Below are positions 32,970 to 43,399 of a stretch of 64,000 bases of DNA, one piece after another. Position numbers and translations under genes: made by a program. The stretch is from the NCBI GenBank assembly GCA_020796225.1, contig CM036754.1, positions 69,897,940 to 69,961,939 of the forward strand, given 5' to 3'. Under the pieces are notes generated by a model that was not told where the DNA came from, did no database searches, and worked only from the letters and a program-made list of their open reading frames with translations. Positions within the stretch are counted from its first letter, which is position 1; each line of letters starts with the position of its first letter. The stretch comes from Arion vulgaris (taxonomy: Eukaryota; Mollusca; Gastropoda; Stylommatophora; Arionidae).

Positions 32970-32973
32970 AGAT

Positions 32974-33011
<38 letters not shown>
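32970..33011. repeat. (GA)n microsatellite
   Basis: About 20 uninterrupted GA units. Confidence 0.98.
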
Positions 33012-33014
<3 letters not shown>

Positions 33015-33049
33015 ATTTGAGGGTAATGTTTCTTAAAGTTAAATTAGAG

Positions 33050-33308
33050 GACCGCCCAAGTGGTAACCGGGACCCAAATTTGGGGTGCAAAGAATAGAAC
33101 CACTGTTACCTGCCATGCATGTCGTAAGTGGCAACTAAGGAGGTTTGGCTGAAATCGGATGCACGTGCCTAAACGTGTAGAAGTCTATACGTTTAGGGGC
33201 CTACCAAACCAATGTGCAACGTATACACGGTCTTGACAAAGATGAAACATATCACAAAGAGTGATTAAAATTGGTCGTAAAGAACGAACGCAAAGAAGAA
33301 GAAGAATT
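33050..33308 (+). mobile_element. SINE-B, near full length
   Basis: Runs from caagtggtaaccgggaccca through tgtcgtaagtggcaactaag, ggctgaaatcggatgcacgt, tcttgacaaagatgaaac, atcacaaagagtgattaaa to AAAGAAGAAGAAGAA. The opposite-strand copy at 54,914-55,165 has the same body. Confidence 0.78.
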
Positions 33309-33648
33309 AGAGGACTACTAAACTATTTATACAGAAGTACGTCATGGGAACCTTGAACAAAATTATGGTGGAGGAGGCTGACGAACTGTCTGAAAATCGA
33401 TCAGACGAGTTATGATGAGAGCTACTTTTTACCAAACGCTTGCTTCTTGAAGAGACTTAATAAGTAGTTCAAAATGTCTAGTCATTTTAATATCAAGTTA
33501 CTCTCAGACGAGAATCATAAGTACCAAATAGTTGATACAAGAGAATTTGTATAACGTGTTCTTTTCCATTTTCGCTAGCTTGAGATCAATCTTCTACTCG
33601 AAACTGGTCTATCTTTTCAAGGATCTGTTACACACACACAGATATATG

Positions 33649-33869
33649 CAGTGGCGGCCCGTGATCATTTTTGTTGGTGGGGCCAGACTAAAAGTGTTCG
33701 GGATAATTATGGTTTTGGATTTAATTATATTTTAGTAATTACTATTATTTGTCTATTCCGGGAAGATATTATACTTTTTCAAGTTAATCAGTATAAAATA
33801 ATAAATACATGTTACACATTATTGTTGGTGGGTTCTGCACCCACTGACCTTAATGTCGAGCCGCCACTG
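33649..33869. mobile_element. hAT-type MITE, longer variant (221 bp)
   Basis: Ends are CAGTGGCGGCCCGTGATCAT and ATGTCGAGCCGCCACTG. The interior contains tattatttgtctattccggg, as in the 59.1-kb copy in opposite orientation. The 8-bp flanks (gatatatg / cataaata) do not match, so the TSD is lost or the right side was rearranged by the following array. Confidence 0.8.
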
Positions 33870-33882
33870 CATAAATATAGCT

Positions 33883-34376
33883 GGAGGATTGTATAGAACA
33901 GATTAAGTGTTTTATGCTGGAGGATTGTATAGAAGAGATTAAGAAGTTTTAAGCTGGAGGATTGTATAGAAGAGATTAAGAAGTTTTATGCTGGAGGATT
34001 GTATAGAACAGATTAAGTGTTTTATGCTGGAGGATTGTATAGAAGAGATTAAGAAGTTTTAAGCTGGAGGATTGTATAGAAGAGATTAAGAAGTTTTAAG
34101 CTGGAGGATTGTATAGAAGAAATTAAGAAGTTTTAAGCTGGAGGATTGTATAGAACAGATTAAGAAGTTTTATGCTGGAGGATTGTATAGAACAGATTAA
34201 GTGTTTTATGCTGGAGGATTGTATAGAAGAGATTAAGAAGTTTTAAGCTGGAGGATTGTATAGAAGAAGTTTTAAACTGGAGGATTGCATAGAAGAAGTT
34301 GTAAACTGGAGGATTGTATAGAAGAGATTAAGTTTTTTATGCTGGAAGATTGTATAGAAGAGATTAAGAAGTGTTA
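33883..34376. repeat. 36-bp minisatellite, about 13 copies
   Basis: The unit is GCTGGAGGATTGTATAGAAG then AGATTAAGAAGTTTTA, alternating with a form ending cagattaagtgtttta. It starts 14 bases after the MITE end. Confidence 0.95.
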
Positions 34377-34595
34377 AGATTCCAAGAGGAAGCACCGAAG
34401 CCAATGAATATGATCATGTAAGAACCCCGTGGGGAAGCACCGAAGTCAATGAATATGATCATGTAAGAACCCCGTGGGGAAGCACCGAAGTCAATGAATA
34501 TGATCATGTAACAACCCCGTGGGGAAGCACCGAAGTCAATGAATATGACCATGTAAGAACCCGTGGGAAGCACCGAAGCCAATGAATATTGTCAA
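34377..34595. repeat. 45-bp minisatellite, five copies
   Basis: The unit is AAGAACCCCGTGGGGAAGCA, CCGAAGTCAATGAATATGAT, CATGT. It includes the palindrome cccc-gt-gggg. The 45-bp length keeps a minus-strand 'SYMIIFIDFGASPRG' frame open, which is not evidence of a gene. Confidence 0.95.
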
Positions 34596-34651
34596 TAAAT
34601 AAACAGCGAACAAATATTAGGTTATTCTGGGAATAAAACAAATTTCTTCTT

Positions 34652-35246
34652 CTTCTTCAAATGCTCCTTATCAACCAGTTGTTAAGTCACTCTGTGTGAT
34701 CTGTATGAGACCTGAGCCTAACAGTGATAGTACGTTGCACCAGTTATACGTCTACAAGTAGGCCAGCATATTCGATTTCTACATCCGTCCGAGTGGTTAC
34801 CGCGGCTCAAATTGGGGTGTAAAGAATAGAACCACTGTTACCTGCCACGCATGTCGTAACAGACGACTAAGGAGGTTGGGGGTGGGGTTAGGTACCCACA
34901 CCGTAAAACATCAGATGGCTACAGAACGGAGAGCGAAAACGAGTAAATGCTGGCTGAAACCGGACACATCGCCGAAGGGTAAGCACCAGAGCACCAAATG
35001 TTGCTGAAGATGTGATGTAAAACACACCAATGCTAAGACTGCATGGAATAGATTTCCACATGAAAAGAATTTATGGGGAGAGCTGGTACATCAGTCTAAG
35101 CGGTGATCGCGAGAGAGATTTCTGCAACACCTTTTATTTACTAGGTAGCTTCCCTAGGCCCCTACCTTAGTTGCCTCTTACGACATGCCATGTAGGTCGC
35201 AGTGTTACTATTTTAGCTCCCCTTGTGAACTCTGGCACACGGGAGA
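34652..35246 (-). mobile_element. SINE-A split by an insertion
   Basis: The 3' half (34,652-34,790, cttcttcttcaaatgctcct ... ccagcatattcgatttct) and the 5' half (35,110-35,246, gatttctgcaacacctttta ... agctccccttgtgaa) are separated by about 320 bp. The repeated gatttct at the two edges fits a short TSD. The intruder starts with a plus-strand SINE-B head (gtccgagtggttaccgcggc, tgtcgtaacagacgactaag) and then departs from the other SINE-B bodies. Confidence 0.72.
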
Positions 35247-35259
35247 AAAGAAATATTAA

Positions 35260-35335
35260 TGCAGGATTCGAACCACAAACTCGTATTTCTTCTGGCACCA
35301 ATTGCCTAGCCCTACAAACACGTGTCTTTAAGAAC
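35260..35335 (-). mobile_element. tRNA-like SINE head remnant
   Basis: The minus strand reads gtagggctaggcaattggtg then gtttgtggttcgaatcctgc, a good A/B box pair at tRNA spacing. No paired acceptor stem was found. Confidence 0.5.
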
Positions 35336-35399
35336 ACATCCAGCTAGGTCTCAAAGGGGATTGTATAGTTCAAAGAAATTAAAGCTTATTTCTAGATAT

Positions 35400-35745
35400 G
35401 TTGCAACGCATGCCCAGGTTCAGGAGAAGTGATGAAATCAGAGAAATTTCTGGTCAACCACTAGTAACAATTGTTATTAAAACGAGAAAATAGAGATATG
35501 TTGGACACATTTGAGAAGATATGATCAAATAATATCAAAGCAGGCATTGAAGTGGGATGCAAAGGTTTCAAGAAAGATAGGACAACCTAGGTAAACCCTG
35601 ATAGAAATAGCTGAGAGAGGCAAGAAATGTCGGTCTCAGTTCCATGGAGGAGATTGAGCGAGTTGCCCAGAATAAAACGGTATGGATAAATTATTTGCAG
35701 GTTGTTTGTAACGTACAACGGTACGAGGGGAAATATTATTATTTC
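35400..35745 (+). mobile_element. LINE-2 C-terminal fragment with (ATT)n end
   Basis: Frames give YVGHI, then SSMEEIERVAQNKTVWINYL and QVVCNVQRYEGKYYY, matching the 19.5-kb copy. Frameshifts separate the parts. Confidence 0.8.
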
Positions 35746-35749
35746 GTTC

Positions 35750-36300
35750 AGTTTATCAGGTTTTCGCTTCTGCAGAAAAAACTGTTGATTTCAACGAAGG
35801 ATCGAACGCAGAATGTTTCCGTAACAAGCACTCACTACTTACACATTCAGTTTCCCACTCTCACCAGCTGGCTTCAAATTCTAGTTTTTCTATTTAAAAC
35901 AAATCATACAAAGAAACGTTGATTTTACAAAACGAAAATACTCGAAACTCACACAATCTCGTCCATCCTCACCTCCTAATCCCTTATCACGTAGAACAAC
36001 TGGATTGATTTCTGATCCTGATGTATTTCCACAAATCTCTTTTATTTCACTTATATCTCTATAAAAGTCGACAAAAAGGTGTTTAGCAATATCATTGTTG
36101 ATATCGATGCGTAAAGCAGTTTTCTTTGTGATTTCTATTCATTCTTTCTCCGTCCTTCTTTATTGCTAGCCTTCATCTCGGTCTCAACTGTCTTCTCCAA
36201 ATGTGCGACTCGACAGCTTGCTCGGTAGAGATACGATTATGTTTTCAATACGAACATAACAGATTTTCTCGATGCAATGTCACGGAAAAGTGGGATAACA
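35750..36300. other. No recognisable feature
   Basis: No repeat, tRNA-like box pair or long frame of convincing composition was seen. Confidence 0.45.
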
Positions 36301-36302
36301 TA

Positions 36303-36664
36303 GGTTCCCAAACTTTATATGAGTCACCACCCACTTTGCAAGGAATAAATTTTGCAACAACCCCCATCTCCTCACATTATAACAGTTTTCCGAGATCTAG
36401 CAGTTTGATATTTTTGACGTCAATGACTAAATTAATTGAAAAGGGACTGGTCAATCTGTGTTTAATCTTGGGTACAGTTTCTCAATCACAAAATCACGAA
36501 AATAGTTTATTAAAAGAATATATTATTAATTTCTTCTATAAGGAGCCACCGACCCCAAGATCGCCTGAACGCCCCCACCCCAAATGCTTCTTAATCCACT
36601 ACCGTCCCCCTAGAAGTCTTCAACGCCCACTAGGGCAGTACCCCCACTTTGGAAACCTATGACA
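36303..36664 (-). mobile_element. Non-autonomous DNA transposon, about 360 bp, hAT-like termini
   Basis: The outer ends are inverted: ATAGGTTCCCAAACTTTATA on the left and its counterpart CCCACTTTGGAAACCTAT on the right. Interior motifs (gaagaaattaataataaata-type, gttataatgtg.agg.gg, gcaaagtgggcggtg) recur at 37,560-37,935 and 61,325-62,200. The TTTCCAAAGTGGG terminus is of the kind seen in hAT families. No TSD could be confirmed. Confidence 0.65.
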
Positions 36665-36839
36665 GTCTTTTTCACCAGATGTTTTCATTAGAGATAGTTG
36701 TTAGTTAAAGAACATTGAATTAATTTAAGAAAGTAATAGACACAAAGGAATTGCAGGACGTGGTGTCGTCTGGTGGAATATATCACCATGTACTGGGGGA
36801 CCACTTTCTCTGAGGGCCACATAGATTTGGTTTAACAGA

Positions 36840-37165
36840 AGAATGATGAGAATTAATAGGACTTCTAAACTGACTAATGTTGAGGTGCTGAATGAGGTCA
36901 AGACACAGAGAAAGCTTATCATCAATAAAAAAAAAAGAAGCATTCATCATTTTTCGGACATGTGATCAGAAAGGGGAGTTAGAACGTATTGTAATAATAG
37001 GTAAAATCGAGGGGAGACGAGACCGAGGAAGACACAGAGAGTTTGGATACAATAAGCCTGACTTCATGGTACGGAAGAGCCTCAATTTCTGAGATGATAG
37101 CAAACACTAGAGACAGAGATTTGTGGAGATCCATGATCGCCTATGCCAGCCTGCACGGCAACTGA
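36840..37165 (+). mobile_element. LINE-3-like C-terminal fragment
   Basis: The plus frame contains ELERIVIIGKIEGRRDRGRH, then after a stop a 'RDRDLWRSMIAYA' ending, and a GATGATGATG tail near 37,165. It has an upstream frame break in an (A)10 run at 36,929-36,938. Confidence 0.78.
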
Positions 37166-37286
37166 TGATGATGACCGGAGGATGGGTTGATGCGATAAGG
37201 AGGCAGTTGTAATTAAATAGGAAAGGAAACAGTGGATAAGGACAAGAAATTGCTTGGTAGTAGGATGAGTGAAGGGATGGTATTAG

Positions 37287-37500
37287 ATTGGGATGCGAGG
37301 AGGGAGGTTTAGAGGGATGCGAGGAGGGAGGTTTAGAGGGATGCGAGGAGGGAGGTTTAGAGGGATGCGAGGAGGGAGGTTTAGAGGGATGCGAGGAGGG
37401 AGGTTTAGAGGGATGCGAGGAGGAGAGTTTAGAGGGATGCGAGGAGGGAGGTTTAGAGGGATGCGAGGAGGAGGTTAGGGATGAGGAGAGGTTTAGAGAT
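37287..37500. repeat. 24-bp minisatellite, about nine copies
   Basis: The unit is GGGATGCGAGGAGGGAGGTT then TAGA. It is purine-only on one strand apart from T. The 24-bp period leaves frames GCEEGGLE and RGGRFRGM open, which is arithmetical. Confidence 0.95.
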
Positions 37501-37559
37501 GCAAAGGACAGATTGTGGATGTACTGACCAGCGTTTCCAAGTGGGATGCCCAATCGTGC

Positions 37560-37935
37560 TGAGGTTCAGGAGAATATGGTAGAAGAATGGGAGATCAGGC
37601 GATTATGGGTCGGTGGTTCCTTAAAGAAGAAATTAATAATAAATATTTTAAAATAAATTATGATTTTGCGATTGAATAATCATTTAAAATTTTAATTATG
37701 CATTTTAATTCATCTTATACCCGTCTTACATGATCCATTTTTTCATCAATTTTCTATTTCATGCATATAATCATTTGAAAATTGACTATGTATTACATAA
37801 ATATATATCAAATTTCTATGTCAAAGAGAAAATAGAGCATGTATATATGTGTGAAGGGGGCGTTGGCAAACTGTTATAATGTGTAGGAGGGCGTTACAAA
37901 GTTTATGTTGTGTAAAGTGGGCGGTGGACCGAAAA
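37560..37935 (+). mobile_element. Fragment of the hAT-like non-autonomous element
   Basis: Shares gaagaaattaataataaata, ttcatgcatataatcatttg, gcaaactgttataatgtg and gtaaagtgggcggtgg with 36,303-36,664 (inverted) and 61,325-62,200. The left terminus is missing. Confidence 0.65.
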
Positions 37936-37959
37936 TGTATTGGAATCTATGTACTAGAC

Positions 37960-38558
37960 AATTGAGCTTATCAGAAAGTAGAATGGAGCATAATGAAGCC
38001 ATTAAAGCATGCAAAGAAATTGGTGTTAAATGGTTAAACAGAATATTCACAGCCGCATGGACAGAAAGTTCCTGATGACTGGCAAAAATCAGTAATAGTC
38101 CCATTATGGAAAAATAAAGGCAATAAAGAGAATGCGAAACATACAGAGGCATTTCACTATTAAGTCACACTGATAAAATATACGCAACAATATTAGAACA
38201 GCTCATAAGACACATCGCTGACCCACAAATAAGCCCCTCACAGTTTGGATTTAGAAGAGGAGTGAGGTGCACAGACGCTCTATTCACTCTGAGACAACTG
38301 AGTGAAAAAGCAATAGAATATAATAAAGAGTTACACTTATTATTCATCGATCAAGAAAAGGTATTTGACAGAATAGATAGAAGTATTCTATGGGAAACAC
38401 TAGAAAATTATGGAATCAAGGGACAACTGCTAGACAATATCAGAGTAATATACACAAATAGCCACAGCTTTGGAAGAACAACAGACGGAATGACAGACTC
38501 ATTCGAAACAAAATCAGTAGTAAGACAGGACTGTGTGCTCTCACCTCTTCTCTTCAAC

Positions 38559-38638
<80 letters not shown>

Positions 38639-39665
38639 CATATAGTGAAAGGGCACAGAGTGGAAAAGACCTTATTGACATAGACAATGATCACTACGAC
38701 CAATTAAATAAACAAATCAACGAATTCCTTTTTGCGGACGACCAAAGTTTAATCTATGAAGATGAAGATCAGCTACAACATCACATGAATTCATTGCTAA
38801 TAGCATGTAGAAAGTACAACATGAAAATCAACCAACAAAAGACCGAGACCATGAAAATCAGCAGAACACTAAGCCAAGCAAACATACAAATAGACATCAC
38901 CAGAGTAAAGTAAGTTTCTGAATTCAAATATTTAGGCAGCATTTTCACATAGAACGGAAAACTCGATAGAAAAATAGAGACAAGGTGTCAAAAACAACCA
39001 GCTGGCACCATTACTACAACACCCAAAGATCAAGATAGAAGTGAAAAGACAGATGATAAAAAGTATTTTCCTACCAACACTTTGTTACCAGTGCCAAATT
39101 TGGTCTCTTACACCACATAAAGCTCACCACGTGTGAAATGAAATGCTTGAGGAAGGCAGGGGGAGTCACCAGGAAACACAGACTACGAAATGAGGACATC
39201 AGAAGCAAAGTGGGCATAACTTCATGCACCAAATACATCGAAAGACAAAAGATACAGTTGTTTGGACATTTAATGAGAATGAAATTCAACCAACCACCAA
39301 TAACAGCATTTAATAAAAAAAGATATCAGGTACTAGAGCTAAGGGAAGACCAAGAAAAAGATAGACAGACAATATCAAGACTACACTACATAAACACGGA
39401 TATAACACAACAAGGTGACTGCTGACCCTAGAACGCAAATTAAAGCTTCCATCCCTACTCGTAACGGCAAGAGTGGACAGCCAACTACATCTTCCACCTG
39501 GGAATAGACAATAGATATACTGGAGTATAAACCAATGGGAATAGAGGAGAAAAAATTAGGCTAGATAGTATAGAGAGGTGGACCACAGAGATAACAGAGG
39601 CGACGAAAGACACTGTTTTTGAAGCACACACAACTCCGTTCTATAAATTTCTTCGTATGCTCAAG
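37960..39665 (+). mobile_element. LINE-5: 5'-truncated non-LTR element with recognisable RT
   Basis: Ordered signatures are IKACKEIGVKWLNRIFTAAW, VPDDWQKSVIVPLWKNKGNK, SPSQFGFRRGVRCTDALFTL, LLFIDQEKVFDRIDRSILWE (motif A with its Asp), YGIKGQLLDNIRVIYTNS, VVRQDCVLSPLLFNY, FLFADDQSLIYEDEDQLQHH (FADD active site), INQQKTETMKIS, FKYLGSIF, then the C-terminal IERQKIQLFGHLMRM block. Frame breaks occur near 38,140, at the (TA)n tract, and at a stop at about 38,910. The 5' endonuclease domain is absent. In the RT, the usual G of RQG is D (RQD). It is the best-preserved retrotransposon in the window but is dead as read. Confidence 0.88.
38567..38637. repeat. (TA)n tract inside the LINE-5 RT
   Basis: About 35 TA units lie between the SPLLFNY motif and the FADD motif, where about 20-30 codons of RT sequence are expected. 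It appears to replace or expand part of the coding region. Confidence 0.9.
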
Positions 39666-39804
39666 CTGTGAGGTAAATCAGGACTGAAAAAAGAAAACAA
39701 GACAAGGCGCATAAGAAGACTCGCTCCAGGTGTCTACTTTTTTGACTTAACACCGAAAGGCAAAACAGTATCAGAAAATAGATAAGAATATATAGAACTA
39801 ATAG

Positions 39805-40085
39805 TAATATAGAGGATAATATGGAGACGATGATACTAACAATGAAAGCATAGAATATAGAGGATAATATGGAGACGATGATACTAACAATGAAAGCATA
39901 GAATATAGAGGATAATATGGAGACGATGATACTAACAATGAAAGCATAGAATATAGAGGATAATATGGAGACGATGATACTAACAATGAAAGCATAGAAT
40001 ATAGAGGATAATATGGAGACGAGGATACTAACAATGAAAGCATAGAATATAGAGGATAATATGGAGACGATGATACAAAAGAAAA
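39805..40085. repeat. 48-bp minisatellite, about 5.5 copies
   Basis: The unit is GAATATAGAGGATAATATGG, AGACGATGATACTAACAATG, AAAGCATA. Copies are nearly identical, which suggests recent expansion. The 48-bp length leaves minus-strand frames open. Confidence 0.95.
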
Positions 40086-40167
40086 GCATAATATTCAGAT
40101 ATAACAGATGTAAGATGTGAGAGAGTGACAACAGAATATAGATAAATCGATTGATTGATGGATTGAT

Positions 40168-40850
40168 TGAATATCACATTGCACTTCGGTGCGTTACTAT
40201 ATGTGCTCCGTTGACTTGTTTTACACAGGAAGACCTTAGGGAAGTGTACGAGCTACGTAGCACCGGTGAGGGTCTCGATGTAATTTAGGAGATAGTGGAG
40301 ATATGTAGGAATTTTATTTTAAACTTTTTTAAAATGGATTTTGGCCAGACAGTGGCTTTTCTGCTTACTCTTCTCGATTTTTAACTGAAAATGCGCCCGT
40401 GTGTTGCTGGGGCTCTCAAGGGAGCAAAGAATAGTAACACTGTGACCTACAAGGCATGTCGTAGAGGCGACTGAGGTATAAGTCTAGGAAGCTACTTTAG
40501 TAAATAAAAAGCGTCGCAGAATCGGATGTGCTAGCCTACTTTAGGTCATAACTGGCACAATGTATAACCCCTCTTAGGCTCGGATCACATACAAATCATA
40601 AAGAGTGGTTAACAAGTATTCGATATGGAACGTTCGAGGAAGAAGTAGAAGAACTGCCAAGGGTTCTCAAACTGATCGCGGGACTACATTTTACCGTCCG
40701 TCTCCGATAGGACAAGGAACACGATCGCACCTACACTGAGATCATGGATCTCTGGAAAAATATCCAGATGGCTTTACGAGGGATCGAACCTTGTACCTTT
40801 GGCAGGATAGAATCACCTAACCACTACGCTAATAAACATGCTTAAAATCA
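40168..40850 (-). mobile_element. SINE-D copy interrupted by SINE-A
   Basis: Shares gagctacgtagcaccggtga, ttttggccagacagtggctt, ttttaccgtccgtctccgat and the tRNA-like head (minus strand, 40,850-40,785) with the 32.5-kb copy. It is split at 40,394-40,650. Confidence 0.78.
40394..40650 (+). mobile_element. SINE-A inserted in SINE-D
   Basis: Runs from gcccgtgtgttgctggggct, through atgtcgtagaggcgactgag, tagtaaataaaaagcgtcgc, gtggttaacaagtattcgat, to GAGGAAGAAGTAGAAG. Host sequence is tttttAACTG on the left and AACTGCCaagg on the right. The unoccupied 24.05-kb SINE-D reads tttttgaactgcctagtg, so AACTG is a 5-bp duplication. Confidence 0.8.
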
Positions 40851-40854
40851 ATGT

Positions 40855-41205
40855 TAAACCACTCACAACGTTGTAATATGATTCTCAGTTCAAAGAAAAG
40901 GTTATTCTATCTAGCAGACTTTAATAAAGAGAGTGTCTAACAGTATGAAAGCTTAAAGCGTGATGTCATCATCAGCTCTTGAGACACCACTTAGAACAAT
41001 TGTCAGCACATGAAACAAACATGGGTTAGATCAAAAGATTGCAACATTTGAAGGAAACGTGGATTAGATTATTGCTAAATAATTAACCAGTGATTATTTC
41101 TCATAGAGTCACGAAGTGATATCTTTCCTAGACATTAGTTTAATAGCGTCTCCGTCTGCAGTGCTGCTGCATGCAACCGCATCGATTCAGGGGGCCTATT
41201 CAACT
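40855..41205. other. No recognisable feature
   Basis: No tandem or dispersed homology noticed. Confidence 0.4.
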
Positions 41206-41239
41206 ATTTAGTGTCCACGTCATTCAATAGGGTGTCTAA

Positions 41240-41540
41240 ATTAATGTGGAAACACGTAAAAACAAAGTACTGTGGTTTTAAAAATACAAAATAATAACAA
41301 CAGAACACAACGTTTCGACCAAACGGCCTTTATTAAGCAAATGGTACAACAGAGGTGACGAATTTCACTTCTTTCACAGAACACTACATATAGACTACGA
41401 CAATCACATTCTATCGGTCCAGCTTTTGTTTGAAACGTTGCTGTGTACTTTTATTGTTTTTGTATTTTGTAAAACTACAGTACTTTGCTTATACGTGTTT
41501 CGTCATTGCTACATAGTTTGACTGCAGTCTTCCTTATATC
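41240..41540. mobile_element. Foldback/MITE with about 80-bp inverted termini, diverged
   Basis: acacgtaaaaacaaagtact at 41,253 pairs with agtactttgcttatacgtgt near 41,479. Between them, acaacgtttcgaccaaacgg and acgttgctgtgt form inner arms. The same terminal motifs occur in the better preserved hairpin at 56,875-57,290. Confidence 0.75.
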
Positions 41541-41544
41541 GTTG

Positions 41545-42310
41545 TCTAAATTAACAAGATACTATCTTTGTCATCTGATGGAGTGTCTAAATTAATTAGA
41601 TATTGTCTATGTCATCTGAAGGTGTGTCTAAATTAATCAGTTGTTGATTGTGTCATCTGATGGAGTGTCTAAGTTAACTAGTTATTGTCTATGTCATCTG
41701 ATGTACTGCTGTCTAGAAGCCATCAGAGTTGTCTAATTAACTATTATCATTAATGGTGTGTCTAAATTAACTGGTTATTGTCTTTGTCACTTGATGGTGT
41801 GTCTAAATTAACTATCTATTTAACCAACGATCCACAGGAACCATCAATCTGCATGCCATTCGAAATCTGTTTGAGGAGACTGAGCACCTATGGGTCTGCA
41901 TGGAGAGCTGTGACTTCAGTTCATTAACTAATAAATAAATTAACTAATTATTGTCAATGTCATCTGATGATATGTTTAAATTAACTAAATGTGGTCTTCT
42001 CCATCTGATGTAGTATAGTGTCTAAATTAACCAGTTGTTGACTCTGTCATCTGATGTAGTATAGTGTCTAAATTAACCAGTTGTTGACTCTGTCATCTGA
42101 TGTAGTATAGTGTCTAAATTAACTATTGTGACTCTGTCATCTGATGTAGTATAGTGTCTAAATTAACCAGTTGTTGACTCTGTCATCTGATGTAGTGTAG
42201 TGTCTAAATTAACCAGTTGTTGACTCTGTCATCTGATGTAGTGTAGTGTCTAAATTAACCAGTTGTTGACTCTGTCATCTGATGGGGTATGTAAATTAAT
42301 TAGTTCAAAG
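41545..42310. repeat. 47-bp minisatellite, about 14 copies, with a LINE scrap inside
   Basis: The unit is GTGTCTAAATTAACCAGTTG, TTGACTCTGTCATCTGATGT, AGTATAG. The left half is diverged, the right half (42,000-42,290) is homogeneous. The array is interrupted at about 41,830-41,935. Confidence 0.92.
41830..41935 (+). mobile_element. RNase H-LINE 3' scrap within the array
   Basis: The stretch catcaatctgcatgccattc, gaaatctgtttgaggagact and gagcacctatgggtctgca matches 15,604-15,665 of the LINE RNase H fragment. Confidence 0.7.
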
Positions 42311-42464
42311 TCTATCTTGTCTGATGGGGTTTCTCAAACGATAACCTATAAATTATACTATAGAAATGTAGATAGACCGTTAGCTTTTTGAAACAAGGTG
42401 ATATATAAAAGTTCTTAGAACACCCTTAGAAGAAACAAAGACATGTTGTTTTGAATGGCGACAT

Positions 42465-42810
42465 ATTTCAGGTACAAATACGAGTACGTAAAGCATCCAG
42501 AGAAAAGAAGAAACAAAGACATCCTACAAGACCTGAATATCAAGGAGCATTAGCTCATAAATAAGACCATGTCCAGGAAGATGAAATACTTTGGCCACAT
42601 TAAGCGTCACAGTGGTCTGGAGAGAAAGGTAGTGGAAGGCATGGTTCCTGGAAAACGAGGCAGGGGACGACCAAGACGAAGATGGCAACAGGACATCAAA
42701 GAAACCTTAAACATGATGCTGGAAGAGGCAGGAGAACTTGCAAGAGACAGAAAGCTCTTCAGGCGGGCTGTAATGAATGTGACGTTCCGCACGGGACATG
42801 CTAGTACTTG
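42465..42810 (+). mobile_element. LINE-1 C-terminal fragment, well preserved
   Basis: An open frame gives MKYFGHIKRHSGLERKVVEG, MVPGKRGRGRPRRRWQQDIK, ETLNMMLEEAGELARDRKLF and RRAVMNVTFRTGHA. This is the intact post-RT C-terminus of a non-LTR element family. Upstream, RVRKASREKKKQRHPTR-like sequence and stops precede it, and RT is absent. Confidence 0.88.
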
Positions 42811-42814
42811 CGAT

Positions 42815-42945
42815 AAACCTATATATTATAATATAGAAATGTAGATAAATCTATAAATTATAATATATAAATGTAGATAAACCCAGAAAATATAATACAG
42901 AAATGTAGATAAATCTACAAAGCACATTACAGTAATGTAGATACA
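42815..42945. repeat. About 38-bp AT-rich repeat
   Basis: Four copies of a unit like aaatgtagataaatctataa, attataatatat. The last copies share an atgtagataaa core with the big satellite at 44.2-47.0 kb (in reverse orientation). Confidence 0.8.
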
Positions 42946-43194
42946 TATATATATATATACAATATGGCTATGACACAGCAAAAAGTTACCTAACACATTA
43001 CAGATAACTATAGGTACAATTACATTACATGAAAATGCTGTAAGCATATTTACATAATTTATTATAAGGATATAAATAATAATAGATAAATAGATAAATA
43101 CACCAAGAATAAAGACGAACATAAATGAGGATGTTCTAAAGATGAGTGTGTAACGTGTTCTCCCGTATGACTCCATCGCTTTCAGCAGGAACGA

Positions 43195-43395
43195 CACGCC
43201 ACCTACTGAGAATATTGCACAACGGACGAACTCAGTAGCTCCGGTAATAATACTAGGGATCTCCGGAAAAATTGCACTCGTGAACAGGTCCGAATTCGAA
43301 CAGACGACCTACGAAATGTAAAACAACTTAACCCCTTCGTCTGAATGGCTAAGAACGCTGTAGAAACGGTAAGTAGGTTTTCACGCAAAAATTAG
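43195..43395 (-). mobile_element. SINE-F with tRNA-like head
   Basis: Contains cgaactcagtagctccggta, atctccggaaaaattgcact, cgtgaacaggtccgaattcg, and on the minus strand a head with A box gccattcagacgaaggggtt and B box gtctgttcgaattcgg. Confidence 0.65.
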
Positions 43396-43399
43396 TCAG

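Noticed and set aside
36201..36662. 153-codon plus-strand frame as a gene
   Set aside because: Most of it runs antisense through a non-autonomous DNA element with inverted termini (36,303-36,664).
37288..37527. GCEEGGLE and RGGRFRGM repeat frames resembling an RGG protein
   Set aside because: A 24-bp minisatellite with a length divisible by three, without splice or promoter context.
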